A stretch of 64,000 nt of DNA from Nocardia concava NBRC 100430. GTDB lineage: Bacteria; Actinomycetota; Actinomycetes; Mycobacteriales; Mycobacteriaceae. Positions 45,046-53,689 of the stretch are shown in pieces (the stretch's first letter is position 1; each line of letters begins with the position of its first letter). The notes under the pieces were generated by a model. The model saw only the letters and a program-made list of their open reading frames with translations, was not told the origin of the DNA and ran no database searches. Position numbers and translations under genes: made by a program. The DNA lies in the NCBI RefSeq assembly GCF_000308815.1, contig NZ_BAFX01000124.1, positions 62,001 to 126,000 on the forward strand. The letters are read 5' to 3'.

Positions 45046-45696
45046 TCAGGCTTTGGTGGCGCGTCCGGCACGAATCAGCCTGTCCACCACCGTGCCCGAG
45101 ACCTCTTCGACCGTCATGCCGACCAGCAAATGGTCGCGCCAGGCGCCGTCGACATCCAGGTAGCGTTGCAGCAGGCCCTCCTCGCGGAAGCCGACATTGC
45201 GCAGAACCGCCTGGCTGGCAAGGTTTTCCGGGCGCACGGTGGCCTCCACCCGGTGCAGGCCGACCTCGCCGAAGCAGTGGTCCAGGCCCAGGGCCAGCGC
45301 GGCGGTGGCCACGCCCCGGCCGCTGAGCTCGCTCGACACCCAGTAGCCGATCCACGCCGAACGCAGTGCGCCGCGCACGATATTGCCCACGGTGAGCTGA
45401 CCTGCGAACGAGCCGTCCACCTCGATGACGAACGGGATCATGGCGCCGCGCCGGGCCTCGGCCTTGAGCGCCGACCACAGCGCGGGCCAGTTGCTGGAAT
45501 GGTTGCGGGCCTCCCACGGGCCGCGGCCCGTCGGCTCCCACTTCTCCAGATAGTCCCGGTCGCGAATGCGAATCCGGCTCCACGCCGAGGCGTCACGCAG
45601 CCGGATCGGGCGCAGCGTCACGGTGCCCGCCGCCACCCGTACCGGCCCGAGATGCGCCGGCCACCCCGGATGCTGGGCGGTCCGGAAGACGTTCAT
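45046..45696 (-). CDS. rimJ: RimJ-like GNAT N-acetyltransferase
   Basis: 216 residues from the ATG at 45696; a GTG two codons upstream is equally close to the GAGG sites. The acetyl-CoA fold has VTLRPIRLRDASAW, IGYWVSSELSGRGVATAAL (the pyrophosphate loop) and RPENLASQAVLRNVGFREEG. This is the RimJ/RimL type that acetylates protein N-termini, and matches Rv0995 by position and pattern. It is ten bases after the moeA/glp gene. Confidence 0.9.
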   Translation of the reverse strand: MNVFRTAQHPGWPAHLGPVRVAAGTVTLRPIRLRDASAWSRIRIRDRDYLEKWEPTGRGPWEARNHSSNWPALWSALKAEARRGAMIPFVIEVDGSFAGQLTVGNIVRGALRSAWIGYWVSSELSGRGVATAALALGLDHCFGEVGLHRVEATVRPENLASQAVLRNVGFREEGLLQRYLDVDGAWRDHLLVGMTVEEVSGTVVDRLIRAGRATKA

Positions 45697-45705
45697 GTCC
45701 ACGCC

Positions 45706-46965
45706 TCACCCTCGCTGCGCAAGGAAAGCGACCCGCACCTCGTCCCCCGTACGCACCTCGGTGACGTCCGGATCGATGACGATCAGGCTGTTGGCCTCGG
45801 CCATGGTGGCCAGCAGATGCGAGGACGCGCCGTTCGGCCCGCCCAGCGGCTGCACCAGGTAGTCGCCGGTCTGCTCGTCGCGCATGAGCTGCGCGCGCAG
45901 ATAACCGCGGCGACCCGGAATCGAGGCGATGGGCAGGATCGTCCGCGCCCGCACCACGCGCCGCATGGGATGGCGGCGGCCCAGCGCGATCCGGATGAGC
46001 GGACGCACCATGACCTCGAAAACCACCAGCGCGCCAACCGGATTCGAGGGCAATAGGAAGGTCGGCACCTCGTCACGGCCGAGCAGGCCGAAACCCTGCA
46101 CCGAGCCCGGATGCATGGCCACCCGGGTGATCTCCAGCTCGCCCAGGCCCTCCAGGGCCTCGCGCACCTGCTCCGACGCCCAGCCGCCGACCGCGCCCGC
46201 GATCACCACGACCTCGGAGCGAACCAGCTGGCCCTCCACCACATCTCGCAGCCGCTTGGGGTCGGAGCTGACGATGCCGACCCGATTCACGTCCGCGCCA
46301 GCGTCGCGCGCGGCGGCCGCCAGGGCGTAGGAGTTCACGTCGTAGACCTGACCCGGTCCGGGGGTACGGTCGATATCGACGAGCTCGCCGCCCACCGACA
46401 GCACCGACAGGCGCGGGCGCGGATGCACCAGCACCTTGTCCTTGCCCACCGCGGCCAGCAGCCCCACCTGGGCCGGGCCGATGATGGTGCCCGCGCGCAC
46501 GGCCAGATCGCCGGGCTGCACGTCATCGCCGATGCGGCGCACGTAATCGCCCGAGCGCACCGGCTCGTAGACCTTCACCCGGGCCCGGCCGCCGTCGGTG
46601 TTCTCCAGCGGCAGCACGGCATCGGCGAGGGTGGGCAGCGGCGCGCCGGTGTCCACCCGCACGGTCTGACGGGGCTGCAGCCGGATCGGCTGGCGCGACC
46701 CCGCGGCCACCTCGCCCACCACCGGCAGGCTCAGATCCACCGAATTGCCGTCCTCGTCGCGGATATTCGCGCCCGCGCCCGCGACATCCACACTGCGCAC
46801 GGCATATCCGTCGATGGCGGCCTGATCGAAACCCGGCAGCGGACGCTCGGTCACCACATCCTCGGCACACAGCAGACCCTGCGCCTCGCTGATCGCGACC
46901 CGAACCGGCCGCGGGGCCACAGCCGCGGCGGTCACCTTGATCTGCTGATCCTCAACCGAGCGCAT
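45706..46965 (-). CDS. moeA: MoeA/gephyrin-like molybdotransferase (Glp)
   Basis: 419 residues. Domain order fits MoeA: an N-terminal region with PGFDQAAIDGYAVRS, domain III with SVLSVGGELVDI and GAVGGWASEQVREAL, and a C-terminal beta domain. MoeA inserts molybdenum into molybdopterin; in Corynebacterium the paralogue Glp binds FtsZ. The active-site segment here is GAVGG rather than the usual GGVS/GGTS, so molybdotransferase activity may be reduced and the division role favoured. It is followed by rimJ and sepX/glpR. Confidence 0.9.
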   Translation of the reverse strand: MRSVEDQQIKVTAAAVAPRPVRVAISEAQGLLCAEDVVTERPLPGFDQAAIDGYAVRSVDVAGAGANIRDEDGNSVDLSLPVVGEVAAGSRQPIRLQPRQTVRVDTGAPLPTLADAVLPLENTDGGRARVKVYEPVRSGDYVRRIGDDVQPGDLAVRAGTIIGPAQVGLLAAVGKDKVLVHPRPRLSVLSVGGELVDIDRTPGPGQVYDVNSYALAAAARDAGADVNRVGIVSSDPKRLRDVVEGQLVRSEVVVIAGAVGGWASEQVREALEGLGELEITRVAMHPGSVQGFGLLGRDEVPTFLLPSNPVGALVVFEVMVRPLIRIALGRRHPMRRVVRARTILPIASIPGRRGYLRAQLMRDEQTGDYLVQPLGGPNGASSHLLATMAEANSLIVIDPDVTEVRTGDEVRVAFLAQRG

Positions 46966-47056
46966 GCCGCCCTTCCGTTGTCTCGCCCGCCGCGTCCGTC
47001 GCGACCGATTCGCCTGTGTCGGTGCGCACGATGTCCATGTCTCCGCGCACGAGGGT

Positions 47057-48016
47057 CTATTCGTGCGAGGTCAGCTGGGGATTCCAGCCCGGCGCCAACC
47101 GCTGCTCGAGCCACTCGCGCAGGGCCGGACCGTATTCCTCGCGTTCCAGAGCGAAATCGACCGCAGCACGAAGATAACCGCCCGGGTTGCCCAGATCGTG
47201 TCGCGACCCACGATGCACCACCACGTGGACCGGGTGTCCCTCCGCGATCAGCAGCGCGATGGCATCGGTCAGCTGCAGTTCGCCGCCCGCGCCCGGGGTG
47301 ATGCGGCGCAGCGCGTCGAAGATGGCGCGGTCCAACAGGTATCGCCCGGCGGCGGTGAAGGTGGAGGGCGCGTCCTCGACGGCCGGCTTCTCCACCATGC
47401 CCTTGACCTTCAGTACGTCCGCCGGTCCGTCGGCCAGCTCCTCGACGTCGAAAACGCCGTACGCGCTGACCTGTTCCTTCGGCACGTCGATGGCGCACAG
47501 CACCGAACCGCCGCGCGTGGAACGGACCTCGGCCATGACCTCCAGCACGCCCGAGGGCAGCACCAGGTCATCGGGCAGCAGCACCGCGATCGCGGTCTCG
47601 TCGTCGTCGAGGGCCGATTCCGCCTGCGCCACCGCGTGACCCAGGCCCAGCGGCTCCTCCTGCACGACCGAGGTCACGTCCAGCAGCCCCGGGGCCTTGC
47701 GCACCTTCTCCAGCAGATGGAACTTGCCGCGCTCGGCGAGGGTGCTCTCCAGCACCAGGTCCTCGACGAAATGCGCGACCACGCCGTCCTTTCCGGGCGA
47801 GGTCACGATCACCAGCCGATTGGCGCCGGACTCCGCGGCCTCGGCGGCGACCAATTCGATGCCCGGGGTGTCGACCACCGGCAGCAGCTCCTTGGGCACC
47901 GTCTTGGTCGCGGGCAGGAACCTGGTGCCGAGCCCCGCCGCGGGAACCACCGCGGTGCGGAAGCAGGCGTCTGCTCCGCCGTTGGGCGACACGGCTCCGC
48001 CGCCATTAGCTGTCAT
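47057..48016 (-). CDS. galU: UTP-glucose-1-phosphate uridylyltransferase GalU
   Basis: 319 residues from the ATG at 48016 with AGGGTGA eight bases upstream; starts at 48034 and 48040 are also in frame. The nucleotide-binding GLGTRFLPATKTVPKELLP, then VDTPGIELVAAEAA, LLPDDLVL and MVEKP are diagnostic. It makes UDP-glucose for trehalose, glycogen-like polymers and the envelope. Divergent from a phosphatase gene; same order with moeA and rimJ as in mycobacteria (Rv0993-Rv0995). Confidence 0.95.
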   Translation of the reverse strand: MTANGGGAVSPNGGADACFRTAVVPAAGLGTRFLPATKTVPKELLPVVDTPGIELVAAEAAESGANRLVIVTSPGKDGVVAHFVEDLVLESTLAERGKFHLLEKVRKAPGLLDVTSVVQEEPLGLGHAVAQAESALDDDETAIAVLLPDDLVLPSGVLEVMAEVRSTRGGSVLCAIDVPKEQVSAYGVFDVEELADGPADVLKVKGMVEKPAVEDAPSTFTAAGRYLLDRAIFDALRRITPGAGGELQLTDAIALLIAEGHPVHVVVHRGSRHDLGNPGGYLRAAVDFALEREEYGPALREWLEQRLAPGWNPQLTSHE

Positions 48017-48213
48017 GAAATTCACCCTATCCATCGTCACCTGCTCGAAGTCGCGCGTGGCCGCCTCGATATCTCCGAGAGCCTAAGGGGCCGGACGGCC
48101 GAGGGCGCACCGAACGCCGACCCGGGCCCATCTGACAGACCGACCCGTTCATTTCATTTGGCGTTCGCCGCGCCGTGATCTAGGTCGTACCCAGCGGTTG
48201 TTGACTGACACCT

Positions 48214-49869
48214 ATGACCGACCGTGAGGATCCCCACAGCCCGGACTCCACCCCCGGCAATTCCGCCGCACCCGCCGTGAACTCCCCCGATGCCGGGCGC
48301 GGCCTGAGCCGCCGCCGGCTGTTCGGGGCCTCGGCCGTCGCGGGCATCGCCGGACTCGCGGTCGGCGCGGGCGGCGCGGTGGCGCTGCGCGGGAACGGTT
48401 CCGGCGCCGAGGCCTGGCCGCGATCGGCCGAACTGGTGACCACCCCGGATCGCGCTGCCGCGCCGCGGGTTTCGGGACTGCACCTGCAGTTCGGGGCCGA
48501 CGCCGCGCGCGAGATCGTGGTCAGCTGGCACACCACCGGCTCGGTCACCAAGCCCACCGTGCGCTACGGCACCGCCGACGCTGGCTTCGGCAAGAGCGTC
48601 CAGGCGCAGACCCGGACCTATCGGGATGCCAAGTCCGGCATCGAGATTCAGGCCCACCACGCGCGCCTCACCGGCCTGTCCCCCGACACCGACTACGTCT
48701 ACGCCGCCGGGCACGACGGCGCGCCGCCGGAACTCGGCACCATCCGCACCGCGCCCGCGGGCCGCGCCAAGTTCCGGTTCACCAGCTTCGGCGACCAGGG
48801 CACCCCGACGGTCGGCAAGATCGTCGACGGCAAGGCCCTCAACGACAACCTCGGCTCCCAGTACGCCGGCGACGTCACCTCCGCGGTGGAATCGCTGGCC
48901 CCGCTGTTCAACCTGGTCAACGGCGACCTCTGCTACGCCAATATCGCCACCGACCGGCTGCGCACCTGGAACGACTGGTGGGCCAACAACTCCCGCTCCG
49001 CGCGCTACCGGCCCTGGATGCCCGCGCCGGGCAATCACGAGAACGAACTCGGCAACGGGCCGATCGGATTCGCCGCCTTCCAGACCTATTTCACGGTGCC
49101 CGACGCCGGGGCCGAGGAACACGCCAAGGGCCTCTGGTACTCCTTCACCGTCGGCGGGATGCGCGTCATCGCGGTCGCCAATGACGACATCTGCCTGCAG
49201 GACGGCGGCAACAGTTACGTCAAGGGGTATTCCGGCGGGGCCCAGAAACGGTGGCTGGAAGCCGAATTGGCCAAGGCGCGCGCCGACAAGGGCATCGACT
49301 GGGTGGTGGTGTTCATGCACCAGGTCGCCATCTCCTCGGCCGACAAATTCAACGGCGCGGACCTGGGCATCCGGCAGGACTGGCTGCCGCTGTTCGACAA
49401 GTACCAGGTCGACCTGGTGCTGTGCGGGCACGAACACCATTACGAGCGTTCACATCCCGTACGCGGAGTGACCGGTTCCGAGACCCTCACACCCAAACCC
49501 GCCGACACCCGCAAGGATGTCGTGGACACCGGCAAGGGCACCGTACACCTGGTGATCGGCGGTGGCGGCACCTCCGCGCCGTCCAATCAGCTGTTCTTCC
49601 CCGGCGACAAGTGCCGCGTCATCACCGCCGTCGGTGCGGCGGACCCGGCCACCGGGAAGAAGGCGCCGGTGTACGTGCTCGAGGACGCGCCCTGGTCGGC
49701 GTTCAAGGACGCCGAACACCCCTACGGCTTCTGCGCTTTCGACGTGGACCCCGGACAGCCGGGCGGCGACACCACCATCAAGGGCACCTACTACGCGCTC
49801 ACCGGGCCGACCAGCGAACTGAAGGCCGTGGACACCTTCACGTTGACCCGCCCGCGCTCGGATCGCTGA
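48214..49869 (+). CDS. Tat-exported purple acid phosphatase-like metallophosphoesterase
   Basis: 551 residues. A twin-arginine signal (LSRRRLFGASAVAGIAGLAV, about 29-48) indicates export of a folded metalloprotein. A fibronectin-like N-terminal purple acid phosphatase domain (VSGLHLQFGADAAREIVVSW) precedes the dimetal core: GDQG, VNGDLCYAN, PGNHENE, FMHQ and CGHEHHYERS. It would release phosphate outside the membrane, perhaps under phosphate starvation. The C-terminal part ends in FTLTRPRSDR. A long hairpin element follows. Confidence 0.9.
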   Translation: MTDREDPHSPDSTPGNSAAPAVNSPDAGRGLSRRRLFGASAVAGIAGLAVGAGGAVALRGNGSGAEAWPRSAELVTTPDRAAAPRVSGLHLQFGADAAREIVVSWHTTGSVTKPTVRYGTADAGFGKSVQAQTRTYRDAKSGIEIQAHHARLTGLSPDTDYVYAAGHDGAPPELGTIRTAPAGRAKFRFTSFGDQGTPTVGKIVDGKALNDNLGSQYAGDVTSAVESLAPLFNLVNGDLCYANIATDRLRTWNDWWANNSRSARYRPWMPAPGNHENELGNGPIGFAAFQTYFTVPDAGAEEHAKGLWYSFTVGGMRVIAVANDDICLQDGGNSYVKGYSGGAQKRWLEAELAKARADKGIDWVVVFMHQVAISSADKFNGADLGIRQDWLPLFDKYQVDLVLCGHEHHYERSHPVRGVTGSETLTPKPADTRKDVVDTGKGTVHLVIGGGGTSAPSNQLFFPGDKCRVITAVGAADPATGKKAPVYVLEDAPWSAFKDAEHPYGFCAFDVDPGQPGGDTTIKGTYYALTGPTSELKAVDTFTLTRPRSDR

Positions 49870-49886
49870 CACCGGCCGACTCACTC

Positions 49887-49960
49887 GTCATCCCGGCGTG
49901 CTTTTGGCCGGGATCCATCCCCACCGCGGTGGGTTCCGGCCAAAAGCCTGCCGGAATGAC
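49887..49960. repeat. 74-bp REP/MITE-like hairpin element
   Basis: Outer arms starting GTCATCCCGGC and ending GCCGGAATGAC pair over about 30 bp with a few mismatches (both include GCTTTTGGCCGG or its complement). The centre is the perfect 14-bp palindrome CCCACCGCGGTGGG (49920-49933). The element is bounded by GTCA/TGAC and lies in an intergenic gap; it could end the phosphatase transcript. Only one copy is visible in this window. Confidence 0.65.
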
Positions 49961-49974
49961 GGGGTCGGCTCGCC

Positions 49975-49980
49975 TATCGT
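49975..49980 (+). promoter_or_regulatory. -10 box of leaderless cyclo-ligase gene
   Basis: TATCGT ends six bases before GTG 49987, so the transcript probably starts at the start codon. No clear -35 box. Confidence 0.4.
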
Positions 49981-49986
49981 GTTGGC

Positions 49987-50577
49987 GTGGTCGACCGAGC
50001 GTGGGACAAGCAGGCGTGGCGCGCAGAGATCCTCGCGCGACGCAAGGCGCTGCCCGCCGAGGTCCGCGAGCGCGAGGCGGCGGCGCTGGCCGCCGCGGTC
50101 GCCGCCGCGGATCTCGGCGGCGAGGTGGTCTGCGCCTACGTGCCCGTCGGCGGCGAGCCGGGCTCGCTCGCCATGCTCGACGCGCTGCGCGCCGCGGGCG
50201 CGCGGGTGCTGCTCCCGGTGACCGGCGAGCCCGGTCCCCTGGAGTGGGCCGAGTACACCGGCCCGGAGGGCTTGCGGCGCGGCCGGTTCGGACTGCGCGA
50301 ACCGTCGGGCGCCCCGGTCGCGAATGGGATCGCAATGGCGGCGACCATTCTGGTTCCGGCATTGGCGGTCGATGAGCGGGGAGTCCGATTGGGGCGCGGC
50401 GCGGGTTATTACGATCGCAGTTTGGGCGCATGCCGCGCCGATGCGCGATTGGTCGCGGTGGTGCGCGACGACGAACTCGTGCGGCGTTTGCCGGAGGAGT
50501 CACACGACCATCGAATGGGATGGGCGTTGACCCCGTTCGGCGGGCTGCGGAAGCTCGAAGATCACCTCGGGAATTGA
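49987..50577 (+). CDS. 5-formyltetrahydrofolate cyclo-ligase
   Basis: 196 residues from GTG 49987. It has LILARRKALP near the N-terminus, then VPALAVDERGVRLGRGAGYYDRSL, the ATP/folate-binding signature of the family, and DDELV with a late DHRMGWALTP. It converts 5-formyl-THF to 5,10-methenyl-THF using ATP. It corresponds by position to Rv0992c, next to the FmdB-like gene and divergent from galU apart from the inserted phosphatase. Confidence 0.92.
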   Translation: MVDRAWDKQAWRAEILARRKALPAEVREREAAALAAAVAAADLGGEVVCAYVPVGGEPGSLAMLDALRAAGARVLLPVTGEPGPLEWAEYTGPEGLRRGRFGLREPSGAPVANGIAMAATILVPALAVDERGVRLGRGAGYYDRSLGACRADARLVAVVRDDELVRRLPEESHDHRMGWALTPFGGLRKLEDHLGN

Positions 50578-50593
50578 CACCCGATTGGCAGCG

Positions 50594-50620
50594 TTGGCAC
50601 TGCCAGCTGTAGAGTGCTAA
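50594..50620 (+). promoter_or_regulatory. CIRCE-like HrcA operator
   Basis: TTGGCACTG-N9-GAGTGCTAA. The right arm equals the CIRCE consensus (TTAGCACTC-N9-GAGTGCTAA) and the left arm differs at two positions; the 9-bp spacer is exact. A TTGGCA (50585-50590) and TAGAGT (50610-50615) could be promoter boxes overlapped by it. It lies 28 bases before the fmdB-like start, so heat-shock control by HrcA is plausible. Confidence 0.65.
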
Positions 50621-50647
50621 ATCGACGAAGAGCGTGGAGGTTACCCG

Positions 50648-50956
50648 ATGCCTACTTACTCGTATGCATGCACCGAGTGCGACAACAAGTTCGACATCGT
50701 GCAGTCCTTCTCCGATGACGCACTGACCACCTGCGATCGGTGCAACGGCAAGCTGCGCAAGCTGTTCAACTCGGTCGGCATCGTCTTCAAGGGCAGCGGG
50801 TTCTACCGGACGGACAGCCGCAACGGCTCGACCTCCTCCGAGCCGGCCAAGCCGTCTTCCTCGGACAATGGCTCCAGCTCCAGCGCGTCGAGCACGGCGG
50901 CTCCGGCGGCCGCGACCTCGGCCGCTGCGTCGAGCGGCTCCACCTCCGCCGCCTGA
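50648..50956 (+). CDS. FmdB-family zinc-ribbon protein
   Basis: 102 residues; GTGGAGG precedes the ATG. The N-terminal zinc ribbon (YACTECDNKFD and CDRCNGKL, four cysteines) and the conserved KLFNSVGIVFKGSGFYRTD are typical. The rest is a Ser/Ala-rich disordered tail. The mycobacterial homologue is Rv0991c, reported to act as a redox-controlled chaperone-like protein, which would fit a CIRCE operator upstream; that link is inference. Confidence 0.9.
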   Translation: MPTYSYACTECDNKFDIVQSFSDDALTTCDRCNGKLRKLFNSVGIVFKGSGFYRTDSRNGSTSSEPAKPSSSDNGSSSSASSTAAPAAATSAAASSGSTSAA

Positions 50957-51043
50957 TTCGAGCTTTTCCACAGCCTCTCTCTTTATCCACAGCCCGGGTT
51001 CCGCCCGGGCATGTCGGCGTTCGGGTGGTCCTAGGCTGCCCGC

Positions 51044-51691
51044 ATGACGCGACCGCACCGAGTCTTCCTCGAGGAGTTCCGTAGCCGTCTGAACTGGGCG
51101 GATACCGTGCTGCTCCGCCGGGCCGGGGCGGTCGCGCTGCTCGTTCTGGCGGCCTTCCTCGCCGTTCGCACCGATCCCGCCGCCGGGCGCACCGAGGTGC
51201 TGGTGGCCGCGCGGGACCTGCCGCCGGGGCAGGTGCTGGGCGAGGGCGATCTGCGGCCCGCGCCGCGGGAGACGGCCACGCTGCCGGCCGGGACCGTGCG
51301 CGAGGCCGGGCGGCTGCGCGGAGCCACGCTGGCGGGCGCGCTGGCGGCCGGGGAGATCGTCACCGAGCTGCGGGTGGTCGGGCCGCGGCTGGCGGCCGTG
51401 GCGGCGCACGCGCCCGATGCGCGCATCGTGCCGATTCGCTTGGCCGACAATGCCGTTGCCGAGATCCTGCGGGCCGGGGACCGGGTGGACGTGGTGGCGG
51501 GCGAGGACGCCGGCGGAAACGGCCGTCCCGCACGGCTATTGGCCGCCGACGCGGCCGTGGTGCTGGTGTCGGGGACGGAGGACCCGCGCGGCCGCACCGA
51601 CCGCGTGGTGCTGGTGGCGCTGGATTCCCGGCGCGCCACCGCGGTGGCCGCGGCCTCCCTGCGCAGCGCGCTCACCGTGGTGTTCCATTGA
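51044..51691 (+). CDS. membrane-anchored SAF-domain (CpaB/FlgA-like) protein
   Basis: 215 residues. An N-terminal membrane segment (RRAGAVALLVLAAFLAVRT, about 25-43) precedes a SAF domain with VLVAARDLPPGQVLGEGDL, LRGATLAGALAAGEIV and DRVDVVAGED. In pilus and flagellar systems such domains bind glycan and act in assembly; this short form, common in mycobacteria and Nocardia beside fmdB and mscL, has no known role. Confidence 0.85.
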   Translation: MTRPHRVFLEEFRSRLNWADTVLLRRAGAVALLVLAAFLAVRTDPAAGRTEVLVAARDLPPGQVLGEGDLRPAPRETATLPAGTVREAGRLRGATLAGALAAGEIVTELRVVGPRLAAVAAHAPDARIVPIRLADNAVAEILRAGDRVDVVAGEDAGGNGRPARLLAADAAVVLVSGTEDPRGRTDRVVLVALDSRRATAVAAASLRSALTVVFH

Positions 51692-51792
51692 AACCCGGCA
51701 CTGCGTTCCACTGAACCGGCGCGCCCGTGAACTAGCATCGCCCGGTACCCCATAACACTGCGTTCGATCCCTCAGGTAGAGGAGTTTCGGCA

Positions 51793-52194
51793 ATGCTCAA
51801 GGGTTTCAAGGAATTTCTGCTACGCGGCAATGTCGTCGATCTCGCCGTCGCGGTCGTGATGGGCACCGCGTTCGTCGCGGTCGTCACCGCCTTCACCGAC
51901 GGCATCATCACCCCGCTACTGGCGGTGTTCGGCGGCTCCAACAAGCTGGGCCTGGGCTTTCAGCTGATCGCCGACAAGCCCGCCACCTTCATCGCCATCG
52001 GGCCGATCATCACCGCGGCCATCGACTTCGTGATCATCGCGGCGCTGCTCTACTTCATCCTGGTGGTCCCGGCCAACCGGGCCAAGCGGATGTGGGGCGG
52101 TGACGCCCCCGACGCACTCTCGGATAACGAACTGCTGCACCAGATCCGAGACCTGCTCGCCGAGCGCAGCGCGGGCGGCAAGCACGAAAGCTGA
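51793..52194 (+). CDS. mscL: large-conductance mechanosensitive channel MscL
   Basis: 133 residues; AGGAG lies before the ATG. The signature GFKEFLLRGNVVDLAVAVVM covers the N-terminal amphipathic helix and TM1, TM2 is FVIIAALLYFILVV, and a charged C-terminal helix ends the protein (LHQIRDLLAERS). It forms a pentameric channel that opens under membrane tension at osmotic downshock. It shares a terminator with the convergent porin genes. Confidence 0.97.
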   Translation: MLKGFKEFLLRGNVVDLAVAVVMGTAFVAVVTAFTDGIITPLLAVFGGSNKLGLGFQLIADKPATFIAIGPIITAAIDFVIIAALLYFILVVPANRAKRMWGGDAPDALSDNELLHQIRDLLAERSAGGKHES

Positions 52195-52208
52195 AGTCGG
52201 GCAACGCA

Positions 52209-52241
52209 AACGGGCCCGGCGCGAAAAGCGCCGAGCCCGTT
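52209..52241. terminator. bidirectional terminator between mscL and porin genes
   Basis: 14-bp arms AACGGGCCCGGCGC / GCGCCGAGCCCGTT with one mismatch and loop GAAAA, between the convergent mscL and first porin gene. Confidence 0.85.
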
Positions 52242-52262
52242 GGTATTACAACAGCGAGGGGA

Positions 52263-52943
52263 TCAGCCCAGGCTGAAGGGCTGGCCCCACAGGGTGACCC
52301 AGCTGACCACGTTGTCGGTCTCGACCTCGACGCTCACGAAGGCACGAGCCTGCGCGTAGCCGGCACAGCCGTTGAGACCGATGGTCTCATCCGACCAGGT
52401 GACCGAGCCGTCGGTGCCGGAGAACTTGTTGCGCTTCTTGTGGACCTCGGAACCGAAGTCGTCGGCCATTTCCTGGTCGAGGACGTAGAACGACTTGGCC
52501 TGGCCCGGGCCGAGGCTCAGGTTGGCACCCGAGTTCAGGCTGGCGGACGGGGTGGCATTGCCCGAGCTGTCCCAGCTCACGCCGCCGTCGGCACCGCCGC
52601 TGACGCCGCCGCCGTCGATGGTGACCTGGCAGCCGACCACGTAACCCGGGAAGATCTTGCCGCCGGCGGCGGTGGTGTCACCGGAGATGTGGACCTGCGC
52701 CGAGGCCGAGACCCAGGCGTTGCGGTGCACGGGGGTGGCACCCATCGACGGGCTGATGTTGGCCGACTCGCCGACCAGCTTGATGGTGACCACGGTGCCG
52801 TCGGACAGGGTCTGGGTGATTTCGCCGCCCGGCAGCGGCACGAAGGTGTCGGCGTTGGCCGCGCCGACGGAGAACAGGCCAAGAGCTGCGGTGGCGACGG
52901 CACCCACGCCGGCTGCCCGCGCCACGGACTTACGGATGTTCAT
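52263..52943 (-). CDS. MspA-family porin, type I, copy 1 (NfpA/NfpB-like)
   Basis: 226 residues from the ATG at 52943. A signal peptide of about 31 residues ends at ANA-DTFVPLPGG. Family marks are DTFVPLPGG, the LGPGQAKSFYVLDQ strand region, a Cys pair (VVGCQV and NGCAGYAQARAF) and the C-terminal LWGQPFSLG. MspA proteins form octameric pores through the mycolate outer membrane. It is closely similar to the gene at 53991 and differs from the type II copies, matching the two-subunit NfpA/NfpB pore of Nocardia farcinica; which is A or B is not assigned. Confidence 0.92.
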   Translation of the reverse strand: MNIRKSVARAAGVGAVATAALGLFSVGAANADTFVPLPGGEITQTLSDGTVVTIKLVGESANISPSMGATPVHRNAWVSASAQVHISGDTTAAGGKIFPGYVVGCQVTIDGGGVSGGADGGVSWDSSGNATPSASLNSGANLSLGPGQAKSFYVLDQEMADDFGSEVHKKRNKFSGTDGSVTWSDETIGLNGCAGYAQARAFVSVEVETDNVVSWVTLWGQPFSLG

Positions 52944-53008
52944 TTCTGGTTTGTCCCTCAGGTTTTGAATTCGCTTACGCGAGAAAGGATTTGGCGGGCG
53001 GAGACCAC

Positions 53009-53689
53009 TTAGCCGATGCTGAACGGCTGGCCGTAGAGGGTGGTCTTGGAGTAGTGGTCGCCGATGATCTCGACGACGGTGTACGCACGCGCCTGGGCGT
53101 AGCCCGCGCAACCCTGGATCTGGATCTCGGCATCGCGGTACTCGACGGAGTAGGTGCCCGCCTTCGGGACGTCCTTCGAGTCGATCTGCACGAACGCAAC
53201 CTGGCCCGGGCCGAGGCTGACGCCCAGCGAACCGCCGACGCCCGCGCTGTTCAGGCTGACGTTGCCGGAGATGCCGGCCGAGATCGCGTCCTCGCCGATG
53301 GAGATCTGGCAGCCGACGATGTAGCCGGTGTTGATCTGCGAAATCCCGTGTGTGGACGAGTTGTTGGTGCCGGCGCCACCGGCCGGGCCGTTGTTCGGGC
53401 CCGCGGTGCCTTCCGGCGTATCGGTGATCACGGCGGACGCCGCGCCGCTGACCCACACCACACGGCCGGCACCGTTGGCGGAGAGCGACGGCGACACGAT
53501 GGCGTGTTCGCCCGTACGGGTGATAGTGACGGTGCCCGCCGGGTTCACCTTCTGGCCGTCCGGCAACGGCACAAAGGTGTCGGCATTCGCGGCACCGGTG
53601 GACATAAGGCCGATGGCCACGGCCGCGGCCGCGCCGATGCCCGCAAAACGGGCCGCGGTGCGCACACCGTGGGTGCGGTTCTCGCTCAT
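53009..53689 (-). CDS. MspA-family porin, type II, copy 1
   Basis: 226 residues from the ATG at 53689, with GGGGAAGT just upstream. Signal peptide ANA-DTFVPLPDG. It carries the type II marks: MSENRT start, NNGPAGGAGTNNSSTHG loop, NTGYIVGCQI, LGPGQVAFVQI, QGCAGYAQARAY and LYGQPFSIG. It precedes the type I copy in the same orientation, so the two subunits are co-transcribed. Its own 300-bp upstream region contains an inverted repeat TGTTAC-TG-GTAACA (53793-53806). Confidence 0.92.
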   Translation of the reverse strand: MSENRTHGVRTAARFAGIGAAAAVAIGLMSTGAANADTFVPLPDGQKVNPAGTVTITRTGEHAIVSPSLSANGAGRVVWVSGAASAVITDTPEGTAGPNNGPAGGAGTNNSSTHGISQINTGYIVGCQISIGEDAISAGISGNVSLNSAGVGGSLGVSLGPGQVAFVQIDSKDVPKAGTYSVEYRDAEIQIQGCAGYAQARAYTVVEIIGDHYSKTTLYGQPFSIG

